Source of the DNA: DASZZZ01 sp036260375 | GTDB lineage: Bacteria; Actinomycetota; CADDZG01; WHSQ01 | Length of the DNA stretch: 16,137 nt | Assembly (NCBI GenBank): GCA_036260375.1 | Contig: DASZZZ010000028.1 | Coordinates: 1-16,137, forward strand | Reading direction: 5' to 3' | In this document: in pieces, positions 14,401-16,137 of the stretch | How positions within the stretch are numbered: position 1 is the first letter of the stretch | How the letters are laid out: every line of letters begins with the position of its first letter | The notes under the pieces: generated by a model | What the model saw: the letters and a program-made list of their open reading frames with translations, nothing else | Databases searched by the model: none | What the model was told of the DNA's origin: nothing | Position numbers and translations under genes: made by a program

Positions 14401-14951
14401 TCGAGGCCGCGGCGCGGATCCGCCTGGGGGCGCAGGGCCGTCTCGAGCTCGCGCCCCCGGCCGGCGGAGCCGCGCCGCGCCCCGGCGCGCCGCGCGGCGC
14501 CATGGAGCACGCCGGTCGCCTGCTCGGGCGCAGGCCGCGCACCGCCGCGGAGCTCGTCCGGTCGCTGCGGTCCGCGGGCTTCGGCCCCGACGAGGTCGAG
14601 GCCGCGATCGCCCGTCTGCGCGAGCTCGGACTCGTCGACGACCGCGAGTTCGCGCGCCAGTGGCTCGCACAGCGGTGCGCGCGCCGGCCGACGGGCCGCG
14701 CCGCGCTCGTCGCCGCGCTCGAGGCCAAGGGCGTCGCGGCCGCGGTCGCGCGTGAGGCGGTCGAGGAGGCCGGCTACGACGAGGAGGCCCAGGCGGTCGA
14801 GGTCGCGGCGCGGCTGCTGCCGACCGTCGGGCGTGGGTCCGTGGCGCGGCAGGCGGCCGCGCTCCACGGCCGTCTCGTCCGGCGGGGGTTCTCGGCCGAG
14901 GCCGTCGAGGCGGCGGTCCGGGCGGTGCTTCCGCCCGACGGCTGGGACTGA
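14397..14951 (+). CDS. recX: Regulatory protein RecX
   Basis: RecX binds RecA filaments and limits their growth. The 184-aa product is made of small three-helix repeats: RTAAELVRSLRSAGFGPDEV followed by AIARLRELGLVDDREFARQW, then ALVAALEAKGVAAAVAREAV and a last repeat near RGFSAEAVEAAVRAV. The first 35 residues are an Ala/Pro/Gly-rich extension without recognisable domain. The start GTG 14397 overlaps the recA stop as GTGA, so the two proteins are made together; ATG 14502 (MEHAGRLLG) is a less likely alternative that begins right at the domain. The context after recA makes the assignment firm. Confidence 0.93.
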   Translation: MIEAAARIRLGAQGRLELAPPAGGAAPRPGAPRGAMEHAGRLLGRRPRTAAELVRSLRSAGFGPDEVEAAIARLRELGLVDDREFARQWLAQRCARRPTGRAALVAALEAKGVAAAVAREAVEEAGYDEEAQAVEVAARLLPTVGRGSVARQAAALHGRLVRRGFSAEAVEAAVRAVLPPDGWD

Positions 14952-14977
14952 CCGGCCCCCGCAGGCGTCGCCCGGAC

Positions 14978-14999
14978 GCCGCGCGTCGCCCGGCGCGGC
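14978..14999 (+). terminator. GC hairpin after recX, possible terminator
   Basis: GCCGCGC (14978-14984) and GCGCGGC (14993-14999) pair perfectly over seven bases with an eight-base loop, 26 bases after the recX stop. The following sequence TCCCGTTCGTGTT has only scattered T residues, so termination would be inefficient by classical rules. Confidence 0.4.
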
Positions 15000-15303
15000 T
15001 CCCGTTCGTGTTCGGGGTCAAATTGGGATGCGCATGCCTTGTTTCCGGCGTACCATGAGGGCGCTGAGAATCGTCAACAGGACCCCCCGAAACGGTACGA
15101 ACGAACGAGCGAGCCACTTGACCACGCCGACGACGACCCCGCCGACCGGATCACGCAGACCCCCGGCCCCGCCGGGCGGTCGTGCCTCGGCGCGCTCGAG
15201 ACCTCGACGTCGGCCGTAGGCCGGCCCGCTCCCACTCGCTCGTACCCGGCCCCCGCGGCCGTCGAGGCCCGCGGACGCCCGGGGGAACGGAAAGGAGCGA
15301 GCG
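15000..15303 (+). other. recX-rny intergenic region with AT-richer core and rny leader
   Basis: With the preceding hairpin this makes 352 bases between recX and rny. Bases 15006-15125 are clearly less GC-rich than the genes, as expected of a control region, but no convincing -35/-10 pair was found. GGGGTC (15014-15019) can pair with GACCCC (15081-15086), and CGTTCG (15003-15008) with a downstream CGAACG, so a long stem is possible. A frame open at 15039 shows coding-like third-position GC over 15120-15215 but lacks a good start. AAGGAG (15292-15297) is the rny ribosome site. No RNA gene was recognised. Confidence 0.4.
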
Positions 15304-16137
15304 ATGGAGATCGTGATCGGTCTCGTCCTCGGCCTCCTCGTCGGCGCGCTCGCCGGCTACCTCTTCCGTAAGGCCCAGGCCGCGCGCGAGGCGACGTCCG
15401 CGGAGGCGCGCGCCCGCAGCATGCTGCAGGAGGCCGAACGGCAGGCGGAGGCGGCCAAACGAGAGGCGCTCGTCGAGGCCCGGGACGAGGTCCACCGGAT
15501 GCGGACCGAGGCCGAATCGGACCTGCGGCGCCGCCGGGCCGAGATCGAGAAGAAGGAGGACCGGCTCGCGGCGCGCGAGACGACGCTCGACGGTCGCGTC
15601 GAGTCGCTCGACCGCAAGGAGCAGGCGCTCGAGCGCCGCGACAGCGAGCTCCAGCGGCGCAGCGAGGAGCTCGCCCGTCTCGAGAGCAGGGCGACGACCG
15701 AGCTCGAGCGCGTCGCGGGCATGACCGCGGCCGACGCGCGCCAGGCGCTCGTGTCGCAGATCGAGGACGAGGCCAAGCGCGACGCGATGGTGCTCGTGCG
15801 CGACATCGAGGCCCACGCGCGCGAGGAGGCCGACCGGCGGGCCCGCAAGATCGTCGCGATCGCGATGCAGCGAGTGGCGTCGGAGCTCACGACGGAGGCG
15901 ACGGTGACGACCGTCACGCTTCCGAACGAGGACATGAAGGGCCGGATCATTGGGCGCGAGGGCCGCAACATCCGCGCCTTCGAGGCCGCCACCGGGACGA
16001 ACCTCATCATCGACGACACCCCCGAGGCCGTCGTGCTGTCGTGCTTCGACCCGATCCGGCGCGAGATGGCGCGGCTCACGCTCGAGAAGCTGATCTCCGA
16101 CGGGCGGATCCAGCCCGCTCGCATCGAGGACATCCAC
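15304..16137 (+). CDS. rny: Ribonuclease Y, 3' partial
   Basis: RNase Y is a membrane-bound endoribonuclease that starts mRNA decay in many bacteria. The 278 codons present encode an N-terminal membrane helix (about 2-21, MEIVIGLVLGLLVGALAG), a long Arg/Glu-rich coiled coil (about 25-165) and a KH RNA-binding domain with GxxG at 217-220 (IIGREGRNIRAFE) and LIIDDTPEAVVLSCFDP. The catalytic HD domain lies beyond the right edge. ATG 15304 is six bases after AAGGAG and gives the standard N-terminus. The frame is open to the last base, so truncation is due to the window. Confidence 0.96.
   Translation, partial: MEIVIGLVLGLLVGALAGYLFRKAQAAREATSAEARARSMLQEAERQAEAAKREALVEARDEVHRMRTEAESDLRRRRAEIEKKEDRLAARETTLDGRVESLDRKEQALERRDSELQRRSEELARLESRATTELERVAGMTAADARQALVSQIEDEAKRDAMVLVRDIEAHAREEADRRARKIVAIAMQRVASELTTEATVTTVTLPNEDMKGRIIGREGRNIRAFEAATGTNLIIDDTPEAVVLSCFDPIRREMARLTLEKLISDGRIQPARIEDIH

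Noticed and set aside
15023..15056. TTGGGA ... TACCAT considered as the rny promoter
   Set aside because: The spacing is 22 bases, too long for a normal promoter, and no better -35 was found for TACCAT.
15039..15371. A 110-codon open frame across the recX-rny gap
   Set aside because: It starts at TTG without a ribosome site, overlaps the rny start by 68 bases and has poor codon bias in its first 26 codons. It is kept only as a query under findings.

Overview
The window is chromosomal DNA of very high GC content (about three quarters G+C by eye), densely packed and with every convincing gene on the + strand. The order ftsK, RodZ-like helix-turn-helix gene, rimO, cinA, thpR ... recA, recX, rny is a core locus known from Actinomycetota. 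The presence of rny directly after recX, together with the codon usage, suggests a deep-branching high-GC lineage such as Thermoleophilia or Nitriliruptoria; this placement is inference, not proof.

Layout. (1) Bases 1-2307 hold the FtsK DNA translocase, open at the left edge. (2) Bases 2308-2429 are a promoter and leader region with a TATAAT box and two strong GC hairpins. (3) Bases 2430-6456 are a tight run: membrane-anchored RodZ-like protein, RimO methylthiotransferase, CinA and ThpR. pgsA, usually found between rimO and cinA in Actinomycetota, is absent. cinA appears to begin at CTG in a CTGA overlap with rimO. (4) Bases 6446-11953 are a block of envelope genes with a copper signature: a tethered CopC, a polytopic membrane protein of unknown function, a His-rich DUF4399-like anchored protein, a small membrane protein with HWLAY and TGHGY motifs that looks frameshifted, a CopC-CopD fusion, and YcnI. 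(5) Bases 11950-13122 encode a winged-helix protein of the HTH_42 (AlkZ/YcaQ-like) family. (6) Bases 13123-13323 hold the recA control region, with a LexA-like box inside the spacer of a recognisable promoter. (7) Bases 13324-14951 are recA and recX. (8) Bases 14952-15303 are non-coding or weakly coding, with a hairpin and a relatively AT-rich stretch. (9) Bases 15304-16137 are the first 278 codons of rny (RNase Y), cut by the right edge.

How the genes work together. FtsK, RecA and RecX handle chromosome segregation and recombination, and the HTH_42 protein may add alkylation or crosslink repair. RimO modifies the ribosome; CinA and ThpR process nucleotides and RNA ends; RNase Y starts mRNA decay. 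The six inserted envelope genes most likely bind copper outside the cell (CopC, CopC-CopD, YcnI) and pass it across the membrane (CopD), with three poorly characterised membrane partners. Translational coupling is widespread: four GTGA overlaps and one CTGA overlap join neighbouring genes. No tRNA, rRNA, CRISPR array, insertion sequence or prophage gene was seen.
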